Part shown: positions 1 to 11,646 of the stretch, piece by piece
Layout of the letters: each line of letters begins with the position of its first letter
How positions within the stretch are numbered: the first letter of the stretch is position 1
Assembly: GCF_030272615.1 (NCBI RefSeq)
Contig: NC_081409.1
Coordinates: 532,994,291-533,058,290 of the forward strand
Reading direction: 5' to 3'
Length of the DNA: 64,000 nucleotides
Origin: Cryptomeria japonica
Taxonomy: Eukaryota; Streptophyta; Pinopsida; Cupressales; Cupressaceae
Translations under genes and position numbers: made by a program
The notes under the pieces: generated by a model
What the model saw: only the letters and a program-made list of their open reading frames with translations
Told to the model about the DNA's origin: nothing
The model's database searches: none

Positions 1-1366
1 TTAGCCAGATAGTGTTTTGAGAACTTCCTTGTTTGATTTCATGTGTTTGTTAAGGCCTAGGTGTATGACTTGGGAAAGTGGGCTTTTTTGGTTCTGTTGA
101 GGTCACGAGGAATAGACTACTAGGATTCTTGAGTAATAGAGTCAGTGTCTAAACTGTTTGGATATCTCATTGGAGGTTTTCCATCATAATTTGACAAGTG
201 ATAACATAATAATTAATATTAGGTGGGTTGGGTAGAGTAACTCATCTAAGAAAGATAATAAATGTGTTTTGTAATACCCATCTCATGGATCCGAGAACAA
301 AGTGAGGTGGTAGATCTGGCAATAGGATAAACCAAACTCCCTTGATTTCCTCAAAGGTTGAGGCAATTTTGCATGTGTATCCTATGTGGTAGCATGTGAT
401 GACACTCTTTCCCTACATGTCGATCCTAGTTCCTTATGTCTTGGTGTTGAGTCACCTCTGGAGGTTTCTTGGTTGATTGATATATTTTCCTTTCTTGTGT
501 TAGAGTTGTTACCTCTTTGGTTGATAGGTGTCAGCTTAGATCTGGAGTGTGTGTGGGATCTTGTGTCATCTCCTAGTATGGAGGGTGGTTCCTTTGGTTC
601 CACACAGTCAGGTGGTTGGTGCCTTTCATTCATTGGGATGTTCTTTAGTGGATGCTAGTGTGGATGTGGATCTCTTATCTCTTTAGTTCGTGGATGGATA
701 TTCATAGCAGATTATTGTACTATGATTCATGTGGCATATGTATCTTGTATGAACCTTGATGTATTTGTACTTGAGAGCTATGCTCGTTGATGTAAAAAAT
801 ATTGCATTCATGTAACTAATAGAAGATGCTAGGTGAACATAGAGGTATCATGTATGTTGAGGATGGTTCATTAACTAGAAATATTGACATTGGAATACGG
901 ATGTGTAATTTGTATTTAGATTATGTAATTAGTTCATATTGCTATGGTGATTAATGCAATTGGTATTAAAATGTTTATTTGATGTTTAAGGAAATGATTG
1001 GTTGGGTTCAGGAACATTTGGTATTGGTGCTTTAAAATGAACCTATTGGGATGATTGAGTATTCTTAAATGGATGTAATTATTTTATGTTAAAGTGATGG
1101 GTCATATGTGTATGCATGTAGAGTAGATGGATAACATGTTTAGGTTGCACTTGGTTAATGGAAATTTATATGATATCATGTTAGGAATGGATACTATTGG
1201 TTAGGATTTGTTAGGTGTGTAGTTAAATTAATGGCATTGATTTACTTTAGGGAAGTGAGATTTCATTCATGTAGCTATGTTTATTTCTTCTTGTATATCA
1301 TGATTTCTAGATTATGCCTATAATGAGTAATTGTATGTTATGTTAATTAATGTTTAATGCATATGA
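1..1366. other. Gene-free AT-rich stretch left of element A1
   Basis: No protein family is recognisable on either strand. The two overlapping ORFs at 382-658 are antisense to each other and match no domain I know. A TGTAATACCC motif at 270 resembles a gypsy LTR terminus. It may be the far end of a minus-strand LTR whose other end is GGGCATTACA at 7551-7560, with A1 inserted between. The last five bases, TATGA (1362-1366), are the left target-site duplication of A1. Confidence 0.5.
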
Positions 1367-1614
1367 TGTTAGACAACCCAGATAACCAAAGGACAACTGA
1401 GACGGGGGGTGAATTGGTTGTAAATAGATTACAAAACTTTAAGCATTCAAATCCTTATTACCAGAACACATAAACCCAGTACCAGAATGCAAAAACCAAA
1501 TACCGGAATAGCTATAATAGAAATTAAGCATAAACATAAATCACATAATAGTTACCATTCATCCATAACACATGACACCAAGATTTGTATGTGGAAAACC
1601 CGGTAAGGGGAAAA
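1367..1614 (-). repeat. A1 3' LTR, truncated
   Basis: Matches the TGTTAGACAACCC terminus and the first ~248 bases of the 5' LTR at 6181. It then jumps, after GGTAAGGGGAAAA, straight into the internal 3' noncoding region, which is recognisable from A4 at about 38040-38095. About 1 kb of LTR plus the PPT is missing, while the outer target-site duplication is intact. The loss therefore followed insertion. Confidence 0.9.
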
Positions 1615-2036
1615 TGCCAAACAAGTCTCCCCCTATGGAAGACAACCAACAATCTACCACAAAATGATATAGCAATGAAGCTCTAAACCAAACTCCCCTA
1701 ATGAATATATCTCTCCTTTATGTTTTTCAAAAGAATAACTCTCCCCCTTTGACATCAATGCCAAAGATTTGGCATAAATATCAAAGTAAAATCATTAAAT
1801 CCTTTAATTCTTACAGCTAACTACTCCCCCTAAGTAGTAGCACCACCACATCAATCTAGAATGAGTAATAGCTCTGATAATGCATACCAAACTAATGCCA
1901 ATCAACATCACTCATCTCCCTATGGAGGGGCAGAAACCCCCAATCTATCTCTAAAGTACTCAAATGATTCTTTAGGCAAGGGTTTAGTGAATATATCTAC
2001 AATCTCCTCTTTAGTGTTCACATAATCTAGTCTGAC
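1615..2036 (-). other. A1 3' noncoding region with polypurine runs
   Basis: The segment between the RNase H stop and the deletion junction. Read on the minus strand it holds repeated GGGGGAGA-like purine runs (about 1626, 1740 and 1811 on the + strand, as CTCCCCC). Sirevirus-type copia elements carry such multiple polypurine motifs before the 3' LTR. No ORF is supported here. Confidence 0.7.
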
Positions 2037-3450
2037 TTAATTTGCTTCCACCTTCTCCTTCAAAATGTTATACTTGATAGATATGTGCTTTGTCTTAGAA
2101 TGAAATACCAGATTCTTTGATATATCAATAGCAGCAGAGTTATCACAATGAATAACTATCGGTTCATTACAATCCACCTTTATATCCTTCAACATTTGCT
2201 TCATCCATAGAATATGTGTACATTTAGTAGCAACAACAACATACTCAGCTTCAATAGTAGATAAAGAGGTACATGACTTCTTTTTTCTGATCCATGAAAC
2301 AAGTTTCTTTCCAAGAAAGAAAGCTCCACCGGATGTGCTCTTCTGGTCATCAACATCTCCAGCCCAATCTACATATGTATATGCACATAATGTAAATTCA
2401 TCATTTTTAGGATACCACAAACCATATTCAATTGTTCCTTGCAAATGCCCGAAAAATCCTTTTCACCCTACTCTCATGATTTTCTCTAGGATCACTTTGA
2501 TATCTTGATACAATACAAACTGCATTCATTATATCTAGTCTAGTCTGAGTCAGATATAACAAACCTCCAATCATAAACTTGTACCTTGTAGGATTTATCA
2601 GTGCAGATGCATCTATCTTTGTCAATTTCTCACTTGTAACCATAGGTGTACCAACCAGTTTAGAATTTTCCAACCCAAATTTATTCAACAACTCTCTAGC
2701 ATACTTAGTTTGACAGATGAAAATACCTTTATCAGTTTGAGTAATCTGCAAACCTAAGAAAAATTTCATATCCCCAATCATAGACATCTCAAATTCATTC
2801 TTCATATTGTTAGAGAATTCCATACATAACTTGTCTTCACCTCCAAATTTGATATCATTAACAAAGACTTGAATAATCAATATGTCATCATTAGTGATCT
2901 TATAATATAAATTACTGTTAGCATTACCTTTAGTGAAACCAAGCTTCAAAATATATTTATCTAGTCTTGTATACCAAGCTCTAGGGGATTGTTTCAATCC
3001 ATATAAAGCTTTCTTTAACCTGCAAACCATGTTTATGTCATCTGAAAGTGAAAATCCATTAGGTTGCTCAATATAAATTCCTCTTCAAGATCTCCATTCA
3101 GAAATACACACTTGACATCCATCTGATAAACCCTTGTAGTTCTTATGTGTAGCATAAGCAAGAAATAATCTCATAGCTTCAATCCTAGCTACCATTGAAA
3201 AGGTTTCATCATAATCAATTTCTTTCTTCTGAGAATATCCTTTACAAACCAATCTAGCTTTATTCCTCACAACTTGTCCATCTTCATTCAGTTTTTTCCT
3301 AAAAACCCATTTAGTTCCAATAACATTCTTATTTTTTAGGTCAGGGAACTAAAGTCCATGTGTTATTCTTTTCTATCTGATCTAATTCTTCTTCCATAGC
3401 TTTCATCGGACATTCATTTTTACAAGTTTCAATTATTGATTCTGGTTCAA
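2037..3450 (-). pseudogene. A1 reverse transcriptase and RNase H, broken
   Basis: Copia RT and RNase H in at least three pieces (3085-3270, 2428-3030, 2037-2444). RT landmarks are [23 protein letters not shown] and the catalytic box, which reads FVND instead of FVDD. A one-base G insertion after KNYK (about 3135) shifts the frame out of the conserved YQMDVK segment; the identical insertion occurs in A4. In RNase H the first catalytic Asp (TDA) is replaced by Tyr (residue 24 of the 2037-2444 ORF), while SLSTIEAEY and the CDN box remain. Another frameshift separates the two domains near 2440. It cannot encode an active enzyme. Confidence 0.92.
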
Positions 3451-3840
3451 CTTGAGAAATTAAACATACTTCATCAGCTGCCAACCTTCATCTTGTCATC
3501 ACTCCTTTGTTTTTGTCTCCAATGATTTGATCTCTGAATGATTCAACCTTACATACCTAGGAGTCTTCTAATTTTTTGTTCCTTTGTATCGATCTTCAAT
3601 TATTGTTGAATTTTCTAATACTACCAGAGTAACTGGTTCAACATTTTGTTTCGGTGTAGGTGCTACCGGTTTAGTTATGATCATTTCCACTGTCAGTTCC
3701 TTCTCATAAGTTCTGATTTGACTTTTTTTCTGCTCATCCACCTTGACATTTGCGCTCTCCAGAATTCTCTACAATCTTTTGTTATAACATCTATATTCTT
3801 TTCTTTCATTAGAATAACCAAGAAATATTCCTTCATCACA

Positions 3841-4620
3841 TCAAGGATCAAACTTTCCAATGGAATCATCTCTTTTGATATAGCATTTACTACCAAAGAT
3901 TCGGAAATACTTAACTATCGGTGTATGACCAAACCATAACGCATAAGGTGTCTTACCAATATCTCCTTTGATATGAACTCTGTTGAATGTGTCTATCATC
4001 ATGCTTACAACTTCTCTCCAATAGACATGAGGTAGATTAGATTCCATCATCATAGTTTTGGCTGCATCCAAGATAGTTTTGTTCTTCCTTTCCACAACTC
4101 CATTCTGTTGAGGTGTCTAGGGTGCAGACAACTGTCTCCTTATCCCATTCTTCTCACAATAGTTGTTAAATTCACTGGATGTGAATTCTCCACCCTGATC
4201 TGAACTTAAGCATTTAATCTTCAACCATGTCTCTATCTCAACGTTAGCTTTAAAGATTTTAAACTTTTCAAATGCTTCAAACTTCTCCCTTAGAAAAGTA
4301 ACCCACATCATTCTTGAATAGTCATCAATGATTAGCATGAAATATCTATCACCTTGAAAACTTTTGATTCTAGCAGGACCACACAAATCAGTATGAATAA
4401 GATCAAGAACATCATTAGAATTGTCTTGTGTACTCTTAAAATAATTTCTAATTTTCTTTCCCATTTGACATTCCTTACATACCGGATTATAGGTCTTTAC
4501 AATCTTAGGTATATCTCTAACTGCCTTAGTAGAACTGATCTTCACAATGCAATAAAAATTCACATGACACAACCTCTTATGCCATATCCGAATCTCATCA
4601 ATTCATGCAATCAAACATGT
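3841..4620 (-). pseudogene. A1 integrase, broken
   Basis: The copia integrase core. The WHKRLCHVN and CKECQMGK parts of the HHCC zinc-binding region are followed by the catalytic triad: Asp in HTDLCGP, Asp in SDQGGEF and Glu in MERKNKTI. A stop at 4117-4119 lies between the second Asp and the Glu, in the same frame as both pieces (4117-4572 and 3841-4095). The protein continues towards GSKCYIKRDD at the end of the second piece. The linker between integrase and RT (about 3450-3840) is present but frame-broken. Confidence 0.9.
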
Positions 4621-4719
4621 CTTCTCACCCGAATTCAAATGAAATATGTTACCTTTAGTCCATGTACCAGTTGCAATCTCCAATCCAGATTTGTTGATAA
4701 TCTTGCATTTTCCATCCTT

Positions 4720-6124
4720 GAACTATAACTAAAATCCCTTATCCACCAACCATCCTACACTCAAAATATTATGCCTTAAACCTTCAACATAATAAACATT
4801 TTCATTGTTATGCTTACCATCCAATGAAAGTATTCCTCTTCCCTTGATCATGCATTCTTTGTCATCTCCAAATCTAAACAAAACCACCATCAAATTCTTG
4901 TAAAGATAAGAACCTCCTTTTATCTCCAACTATATGATGTGAATATCCACCATCAATCACCCATTCATCCTTGTCTTAAATTTTAGCAGCAAGTTTCATC
5001 TCTTTAGGTACCAAATCATCTTCCCTGATAGCCAAAAATACCCATTCCTTTCCATTGTTGGATCCACTAGCAGAATCTTGTGTTGATTCATCATCAGAAT
5101 TGGTCACACCTTCCTCATAAAAAAAGTAGCATAATTTATCTTTGTTCCTCCTTTACTTGTGCTTATTCTGATAATCATGGTTAGGCCTAAAAGATCTTCT
5201 AGCCCTTTCTTCAAATCTTGAATTCCTTTTAGGACATCTAGATTCAAAATGACCTATCTTATTACATGCAAAACATTTAAAAGGTGATTTTTCTTCATAC
5301 TTACTTCATGTCAGTCCTTTAGGTACTCTTCTATAAAATAAGGCTTCATGTTGCTCAAACTCTTCATCTTCTTCTTTCATATCCTCTAGTTCTTTCACAT
5401 ACAAATATTTCCAATCACTCTTGCTGGTAGATGATGTAGATGGATGAAAAGAAGGTTCAAATTTTACAGCTCCAGGAGGTCAAAATTCCTCAAGTTCAAA
5501 AGTAGATAACTTCCCAACCAAGGTATCCCTATTAACAGAGGTGTTTTCCATAGTTCTTAGTTCATTAATTGCAGTATCCTTCATCTTATAAGCTCGTGGT
5601 AAAGCTCTCAGTACTTTAGAAACTATTTCATCTTCGCTCAAAGATCCAACACAACATTGAATTACCAAAACAATCTCATTAACTCTCTCCATAAAAGAAG
5701 TAATCCTTTCATCTTCTTCCATCTTGAGGTTCTCATACCTCACTCAGTAACCATCAAGTTTAGAAATTTTAACAGTAGGGTCACCTTCATTCAGAGTCTC
5801 CAATTTATCCCATATAGCCTTTGCAGTTGATTTGTCAGTTAGTCCCATAACTTGCTGATCAAAAAGTGAACACAAAAGGGCTTCTCTAGCTCTACAATCA
5901 TTCTCAAGCTCCATATCCAAGCCTGTTAGAGGAGGATTGCCAGATGCCAGATTAAAAGATGTAACACCTTTCTCATTGACCTCCCAAATTTCCTTTCTAA
6001 GACATCTCAGATGAGTCTCCATCTGAATCTCCCATACCCTATAATTTGTTCCATAAAGCCTAGGAATTTCTCTTTGGAAAACAATTGTAGATGTCTTTGA
6101 TGAACTTGAACTATTAGATGTCAT
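4720..6124 (-). pseudogene. A1 gag and protease, broken
   Basis: The start codon at 6122-6124 opens a Ser-rich N-terminus followed by a UBN2-type copia Gag (GTNYRVWEIQMETHLR, DKSTAKAIWDKLE). A stop follows GY before VRYENLK, and the second piece is 5480-5743. The CCHC zinc knuckle (CFACNKIGHFESRC) is intact at 5234-5275. The protease active site reads D-G-G (Asp codon 4952-4954) in WVIDGGYSHH, where relatives in this window have DSG. The ORF at 4729-4929 (GLRHNILSVGWLVDKGF) is the protease C-terminal part. Confidence 0.9.
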
Positions 6125-6166
6125 AGGATCTTCCTCAAGTGGTTAAGCTTTTGTAGAGAGGACCAA

Positions 6167-6178
6167 GCTCTGATACCA
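6167..6178 (-). other. A1 primer binding site
   Basis: GCTCTGATACCA on the + strand is TGGTATCAGAGC on the element strand, complementary to the 3' end of plant initiator tRNA-Met. It lies two bases inside the 5' LTR end (6181), as is usual in copia elements. Confidence 0.95.
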
Positions 6179-6180
6179 AT

Positions 6181-7433
6181 TGTTAGACAACCCAGATAAC
6201 CAGAGGACAAATGAGAGGGGGGTGGGGTGAATCAGTTGTCGCCAAATTACATAACTTTAAGCATTCAAATCCTTATTATTGAAACACATAAACCCAGTAC
6301 CAGAATGCAAAAACCAAATATTAGAATAGCTGATATAGAAATTAAGCATAAACATAAATCACAAAATAATTACCATCTATCCAGAACACACGACACCAAG
6401 ATTTGTACATGGAAAACCTGGTAAGGGGAAAAACCACTATGGGAAGCCTACCCATAGTCAGATAATGCTTCTGTAGTAAGTATGTGATTAAAAAATGAGG
6501 GACCTACACATGCAGGAAGGCCAACAACCTAGAGTGAACTACTCATCACAAAAAGGAGCCTCACTGATTACAAAATAAATCTAGACTACAATCCTGAAAA
6601 AATAGTGAACTGCAAAGATAACATCACCTATGCCTGAGTACAGTTTCGGTCAAGCTCAATACAGGAGACCTTAAACCTATTCCATGAACCTAATTAGATC
6701 ACCTACAATTGACCAAAACCTCTTAATATGATTACAACATTATTCACATATAGATAATCCCATAACCCATATCATACATGATCTACAAAGAGATCTTACA
6801 TCATATTTATACCAACCCAGGACCTAAACAATTAGGTCGGCCACCTAAACGATAATACAATAAATTCATAACATAAACCCGCAATCCAATGATCAACCAA
6901 GTTGTCTTAGGCCAAAAACAATGTAAACCAATCATTAAATCCCACTAGTAACACATCGGGATCATCCGCCAACACGTTACATAAACTGGTCCATAACCTA
7001 GATAACACTAGACCTAAAATAGGTTGCCATAAACCAAATCCAACACCATTGATCAATAGGAATGTGAACAAGATAACCAACAACATCCCAAAATCCATCT
7101 AGAATTTGCAACAACACAACTTATCACGTGCATTAAGAGATCTTCAACAAAGCTCTGTCGGTAAAACCCTTACTAGTGACCAAAAGGCTTACTAGAGAAA
7201 ATGATAGTATCTAAGTCATCAAATCCCGAACTAGCTAATCATGATACACATCTGAATAGGATGAATGATAGATCCAAATCAATTCCACAAACCAAAGCAT
7301 ACCAGATCAATATCATAATCAAACCACTCTACCAAAACCAACCAGAAACCGGTAAACAATCAAAACAATCGGTGTTGCCATCAATGGCAAAACATCAATG
7401 TAACACATAATCAATTTCTCCAAAATGCCAACA
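6181..7433 (-). repeat. A1 5' LTR (1253 bp)
   Basis: On the + strand it runs from TGTTAGACAACCC to ATGCCAACA, with TG..CA ends. It aligns along its length with the LTRs of A4 and A3 and more distantly with A2. Short minus- and plus-strand ORFs inside it (6907-7098, 7201-7410) are frames of LTR sequence, not genes; similar ORFs recur in the other LTR copies. Confidence 0.95.
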
Positions 7434-7438
7434 TATGA

Positions 7439-7560
7439 GTAGTTGAATAAATATATATATATATATTGCATTATCTTATGTGATGTTATAAAAAAAATTG
7501 TTATCTCTATTTTGTGTGTTAGTTAGTGTATTCCTCTTAGGTATTTTGGCGGGCATTACA
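7439..7560 (-). repeat. Possible gypsy LTR end with (AT)n run
   Basis: The segment ends in GGGCATTACA at 7551-7560, whose reverse complement TGTAATGCCC resembles the LTR starts at 54551 and 40120. A short AT microsatellite lies at about 7447-7467. With A1 removed, it joins the sequence left of 1366. No matching target-site duplication was found, so the call is weak. Confidence 0.25.
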
Positions 7561-8294
7561 TTTAACACTATTAGATTAACATTTGAACACTATCCCTTCA
7601 AAAAAAACTATCTCGATGATCCCACATGAACCAGCATCGATGTAGTGATTCCAACACTGAACTCCAAAGACCTTTGTCTACATCGGCATTTTTTATTCCG
7701 ATTTACTCACCAAGGGGTCTTCTTAGCATTTTCTTCTGTCAAAATAGCTTACACTATCAACATAGCAGAAATTTGTCATTCGACCCTAAATAGCTACTCT
7801 AATACACATCCTTGGTCCTCTGGTCAGAAAATATATTTTGACATAGTGATTATCGAAGTAGTTAACACTATTGGCATAACATAAAATTGTTATGCCTCCT
7901 TTGTCAGCTAACCCGATAAGTGGCTTTTACATGGTGATCGGTATTGCTATCCTGATATGACAAAACATAAAGGAGTCTGCACATGACCTGACATCGGCTT
8001 GACTTATACCGATAGCACTTTCCTCCATATTACTCGATATCAGCCAAGCTATTCATATATGACCACCAGAGTAGACATTACCTACACAACACTTGATCGG
8101 TATAAGTTATCCCAATATCAACACTTTAGTAGCACAACACTTGATTGGTATAGCTATCTCAATCTGATCACTTGTGCAACCTGTTCAACTCTAACCATTT
8201 TGATCTTTATTTATGGACACTCATCATTTGCTGCAACTTCCAAACTCTACACACACACATGTTGACATCAATGGCAAATTCAATGCCAATAGAG
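7561..8294 (-). repeat. E: copia LTR end (U3 side) bordering the B 3' half
   Basis: The right part ends in ATCAATGGCAAATTCAATGCC, a close variant of the conserved LTR head found in the A, B and D families on the opposite strand. It stops exactly where B integrase sequence begins (8295). It is probably the 5' LTR end of a minus-strand copia element E inserted in B. The other end of E would be the TGTTGGAACACAATGG terminus at 52076. Within it a 47-bp unit (ACAACACTTGATYGGTATA...) occurs twice, at about 8086 and 8133. The flank TAGAG is only a poor match to the AAAAG at 52071-52075. The ORFs here look fortuitous. Confidence 0.55.
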
Positions 8295-10221
8295 AGATGA
8301 GGATATAGGAAAGTTTGATGCTAGAAGTGATGAAGGAATTTTCTTGGGATATTCTACAAAGAGAAAAGCCTACCAATGCTACAATAAAAGATTGAGAAAG
8401 ATAGTGGAGAGTGCAAATGTGAAGGTGGATGAGAACCTTGGAAAAGAGATCAGAGCATGTGGTTATGATGATGGACAACATATTGTTTTAACTCCTATTC
8501 AGACTGAAGAGCCTAACCAGAATGATCCGGTAGAGACAGTTAACCTGGATGTTGTTGCTGGTGGTGAAGGATTGCAGGAACCTAATAATCTGAACAATCA
8601 TAAGACTCCAAGGTATGTAAAACTAAATCATTCTAAAAATTATATTGTTGGTGATAAGAATAAAGGTGCAATGACTAGAAGAAGGTTAGTTGTTGAAGAA
8701 GTATGTTTGATTTCTAAAGTTGAACCTAAAGATGTCGCTAAAGCTTGTAAAGATGAAAATTAGATGAGAGCTATGGAAGAAGAACTAGATCAAATTGAAA
8801 AGAATAATACTTGGTAACTTGTGCCTAGACCTAAGGGTAAGAATGTTATTGGTACTAAATGGGTATTTAGTAAAAAATTGAATGAAGCTGGTGAAGTTGT
8901 CAGAAATAAAGCTAGACTGGTTTGCAAAGGATATTCTCAAAAAGAAGGAATTGACTATGAGGAGACTTTTTCTCTGGTGGCTAGACTTGAAGTTGTTAGA
9001 CTACTACTTTCTTATACTTCTTATAAAGATTTCAAGGTATATCAGATGGATGTCAAATCTGCCTTTTTGAATGGTGATCTCGAGGAAGAAGTTTACTTTG
9101 AGCAACCTGATGGATTTTCATTGTTAGATGATAGAGACATGGTATGCAAACTAAATAAAGCTCTTTATGGATTGAAATAAGCCCCTAGAGCCTAGTATAT
9201 ATGTTAGACTAGATAAATATTTGTTGAAATTGGGATTTAGTAAAGGGATTTAGACTAGATAATATCTTGATTGTTGAAGTATTTGTTGATGATATTATCT
9301 TTGGAGGTGATGACGATTTGAGCATGAAGTTTGTCGGTGATATTTAGAAAGAATTTGAGATGTCTATGATAGGTGAGATGAATTTTTTCTTAGGTTTGAA
9401 AATTTCATAGATTGGAAAAGGTATATTCATATCTCAAACTTAGTATGTGAAGGAATTACTAAAAAAGTTTCGATTAGATGACTCCAAGAATTTTTTTCTT
9501 AGTTGTAAATTGTCTAAGAATGATGAATCTCCCAAAGCTAATCAGAGTTTGTATATATCTATGGTTGGTGGAATGTTGTATATTACTCAAACTAGACCAG
9601 ACATTATGCATGTTGTGTGCATGGCTGCTAGATATCAAGCTGATCCGAAAGAGAGTCATGTCACTAGTGTTAAGAGGATATTTAGATACCTGAAGGGAAC
9701 TATGGATTATGGCTTATGGTATTTGAGGAATGCTGATTTCATGCTATGTGCCTATACTGATGTAGATTGGGCTGGTGATGTTGATGACCAGAAGAGAACT
9801 ACCGATGGAGCATTCTTTTTGGGTAAAAAATTGGTTTCATGGGCTAGTAAGAAACAAGATTCAGTATCCTTATCTACTGTTGAAGCTGAGTACATTGTTG
9901 ATGCTAGTAATTGCACTCAGGTAGTTTGGATGAAGCAAATGTTGAAGTATATCAGAGTTATTTATGATGAGCCTACTATTATATACTGCAATAATTCTGA
10001 TGCTATTAACATGTCAAAGAATCTAGTACAACATTCAAAGACTAAGCATGTGTCAATCAAATATCAGTACTTGAGAGAGTAAGTCAATGAAGAGAAGGTA
10101 AAGGTGGAGTATGTATATACAAAGGAACATATAGTTGATATTTTCACTAAGCCTTTGCCTATAGATACATTTGTCTACTTAAGAGACAAGTTAGGGGTAT
10201 CCACCCCTCCTGATGATAACT
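8295..10221 (+). pseudogene. B integrase C-term, RT and RNase H, broken
   Basis: Pieces in order: the integrase tail (FLGYSTKRKAYQCYNK, 8344-8763), RT ([32 protein letters not shown], 8821-9180), the RT catalytic box FVDD (about 9283, another frame), and RNase H (9447-10082). A dozen or so codons are deleted before the FVDD box. Stops occur at 8761 (Trp codon), 9178 (Gln codon) and several sites at 9190-9450. RNase H keeps TDVDWAGD and VEAEY, but the third acidic residue is lost (YCDN reads YCNN). The C-terminal IFTKPLPIDTF motif is near 10141. Confidence 0.9.
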
Positions 10222-10452
10222 AGATGCATTGAGTTACATCACTCCAGTAGAATTTAGAGCTTTATGATTAATGTTTTGGGGAAAGATACTCATATCTTAT
10301 ATTCTAAGGGGGGGAGTAAGTTTGGAGATCTTTGGCATTGTTGTCAAAGAGGGAGAGAGATCATGTGAAAAATTGCTTTATATGTCCTGATCTTAGGGGG
10401 AGTTTGTTCGAGATATCTACTTCCTTTGCATTGATTATTTTTCACATTCATA

Positions 10453-10540
10453 TGTTGCTATCAATGCCAAAGGGGGAGATTGTTGGATATTTTTGGTTAT
10501 TATTACTAATAGGATATGTTATTGTCATTGATGTCAACAT
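10453..10540 (+). promoter_or_regulatory. B polypurine tract with inverted repeat across the 3' LTR border
   Basis: AAAGGGGGAGAT (10469-10480) immediately precedes the LTR and is the plus-strand primer site. TGTTGCTATCAATGCCAAA (10453-10471) pairs as an inverted repeat with TATTGTCATTGATGTCAACA (10520-10539), so the PPT and LTR start lie in the loop. The same arrangement recurs in D, A2 and A4. Confidence 0.75.
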
Positions 10541-11646
10541 ATTCCCGTGTCTTGCTCCGATGATTGCAGATTGGGAAGATCTTATGATTTAGTTTGTAGT
10601 TTGGTTTTGCTGATCACTATTTTGCAGAATTTGGTATATCCTCTAGTATATTCTGGTGTGATTAGATCTTGTGATGAGATTTTGGGATATTTCTTGGGAT
10701 TGTCTTGTGTATCTTCATTTTAGATGGATCATGATTTTGTGCTCTGCAAGTTATCTTTCTTCATGACAGTTGCCGATTGGTTGTGTTCTTGAGCTTTTAG
10801 ACGTTGACCAATGGATTTGATAAGTGGTGTTGGTGTAACTATTCTTGATGATTCTAACAAGCTTGCTGGTGTTTCCTAGTCCTTTCCTATTTGTTTTGGT
10901 GATCCACATTGATCATTGTGTGATTTATTGGTGGTTTCTATGAACCGGTGATGATTTTTGTGTTATGCAGTTTTTCTGGTGGTGTAGCATGTTGCAATTG
11001 ATCTTGGCATGATTTCCAGTGGAGTTGGGCATTTGGGAATTTATTTTAGGGCCATGTTAAGCTATGTAAATAATTATATTGGTCCGGTGGTTGATCTTTG
11101 TATCATGTGTTGTAATTTTGTAATTGAGGGTTGAGGGTTTAGCCAACCTTGTTATCAAGGTTGATGGTTTGTATATATAGGTGATATATTCATGTAATTT
11201 AGGTGTAGATGTTATGTCTGCATTATGAGAGAGAGGTTTATGTGTGAATGAGTGATTTATCCTTCGATGTTGTGATTGAGAAGAGATTGGTGTTGCAGAG
11301 AAGACATTTGTGCTTAACTAGAACTGTAATCGGGCATTCAGAGATGCTATTCTTTCAATTCATTTCTTCTAGATTGGAGTCCAAATCTTTTTGTAAGTCA
11401 GTGAGACTTCCTTGAGGGTTGTACTATTGCTGAGTATCATCTTACTGTGGGTAGGTTCCCACTGTGATTTTTCCCTTAACTGGGTTTTCCACGTCAAAAT
11501 ATTGGTGTTGTATATTGTGCTTTCAATTTTCTTATATGTCTTAATATTGTAGTTTATCAGATCTGTGTTTTGTGATTAAGTTTTATATTCCGGTGAAGAT
11601 TGATTCACCCCCCCCTCTTAGTCTTCCTTATTGGCTACTGCTAAGA
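10481..11646 (+). repeat. B 3' LTR (1166 bp)
   Basis: Runs from TGTTGGATATTTTTGG to CTGCTAAGA, the terminal CA having become GA. It is homologous to the 5' LTR at 50516-51322 with visible divergence. It has a TATA-like TATATATAGG near 11174 and a CCCCCCTCTTAGT block near the 3' end, as in the other copia LTRs here. Confidence 0.9.

Larger units (their letters stand above)
1367..7433 (-). mobile_element. A1: Ty1/copia (Sirevirus-like) retrotransposon, defective
   Basis: A complete insertion bounded by perfect 5-bp target-site duplications TATGA (1362-1366 and 7434-7438). On the minus strand the order is 5' LTR (6181-7433), PBS, gag, protease, integrase, RT, RNase H, polypurine-rich 3' region and a truncated 3' LTR (1367-1614). 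The copia order (integrase before RT) and an SHH-type protease context place it in Ty1/copia. Coding is broken by stops and frameshifts, and key residues are lost: FVDD reads FVND in RT, and the first RNase H Asp is Tyr. It belongs to the same LTR family as A2, A3 and A4 in this window. Confidence 0.95.
8295..11646 (+). mobile_element. B (3' half): copia element fragment with 3' LTR
   Basis: Starts inside the integrase C-terminal region (RDEDIGKFDARSDEG) and runs through RT, RNase H, PPT and a 3' LTR (10481-11646). It is followed by AGTTT (11647-11651), identical to the five bases before the B 5' LTR at 50516. The missing 5' part of the same reading, ending GSKCYIK, is found at 50516-52075. 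The two halves abut in sequence without loss or gap, so they derive from one insertion whose order is permuted in this window. Confidence 0.9.

Noticed and set aside
382-658. Overlapping ORFs on both strands (83 and 90 codons)
   Set aside because: No recognisable domain, no promoter or context, and the two are antisense to each other. A chance ORF in decayed repeat sequence is more likely.
6167-6178. Fragment of a tRNA gene
   Set aside because: Only 12 bases match the tRNA-Met 3' end, at the position of a PBS next to an LTR.
6907-7410. Short ORFs in A-family LTRs, repeated at 19162, 32664, 38136 and 44701
   Set aside because: They recur because the LTRs are homologous. They lie in U3/R sequence and have no domain.
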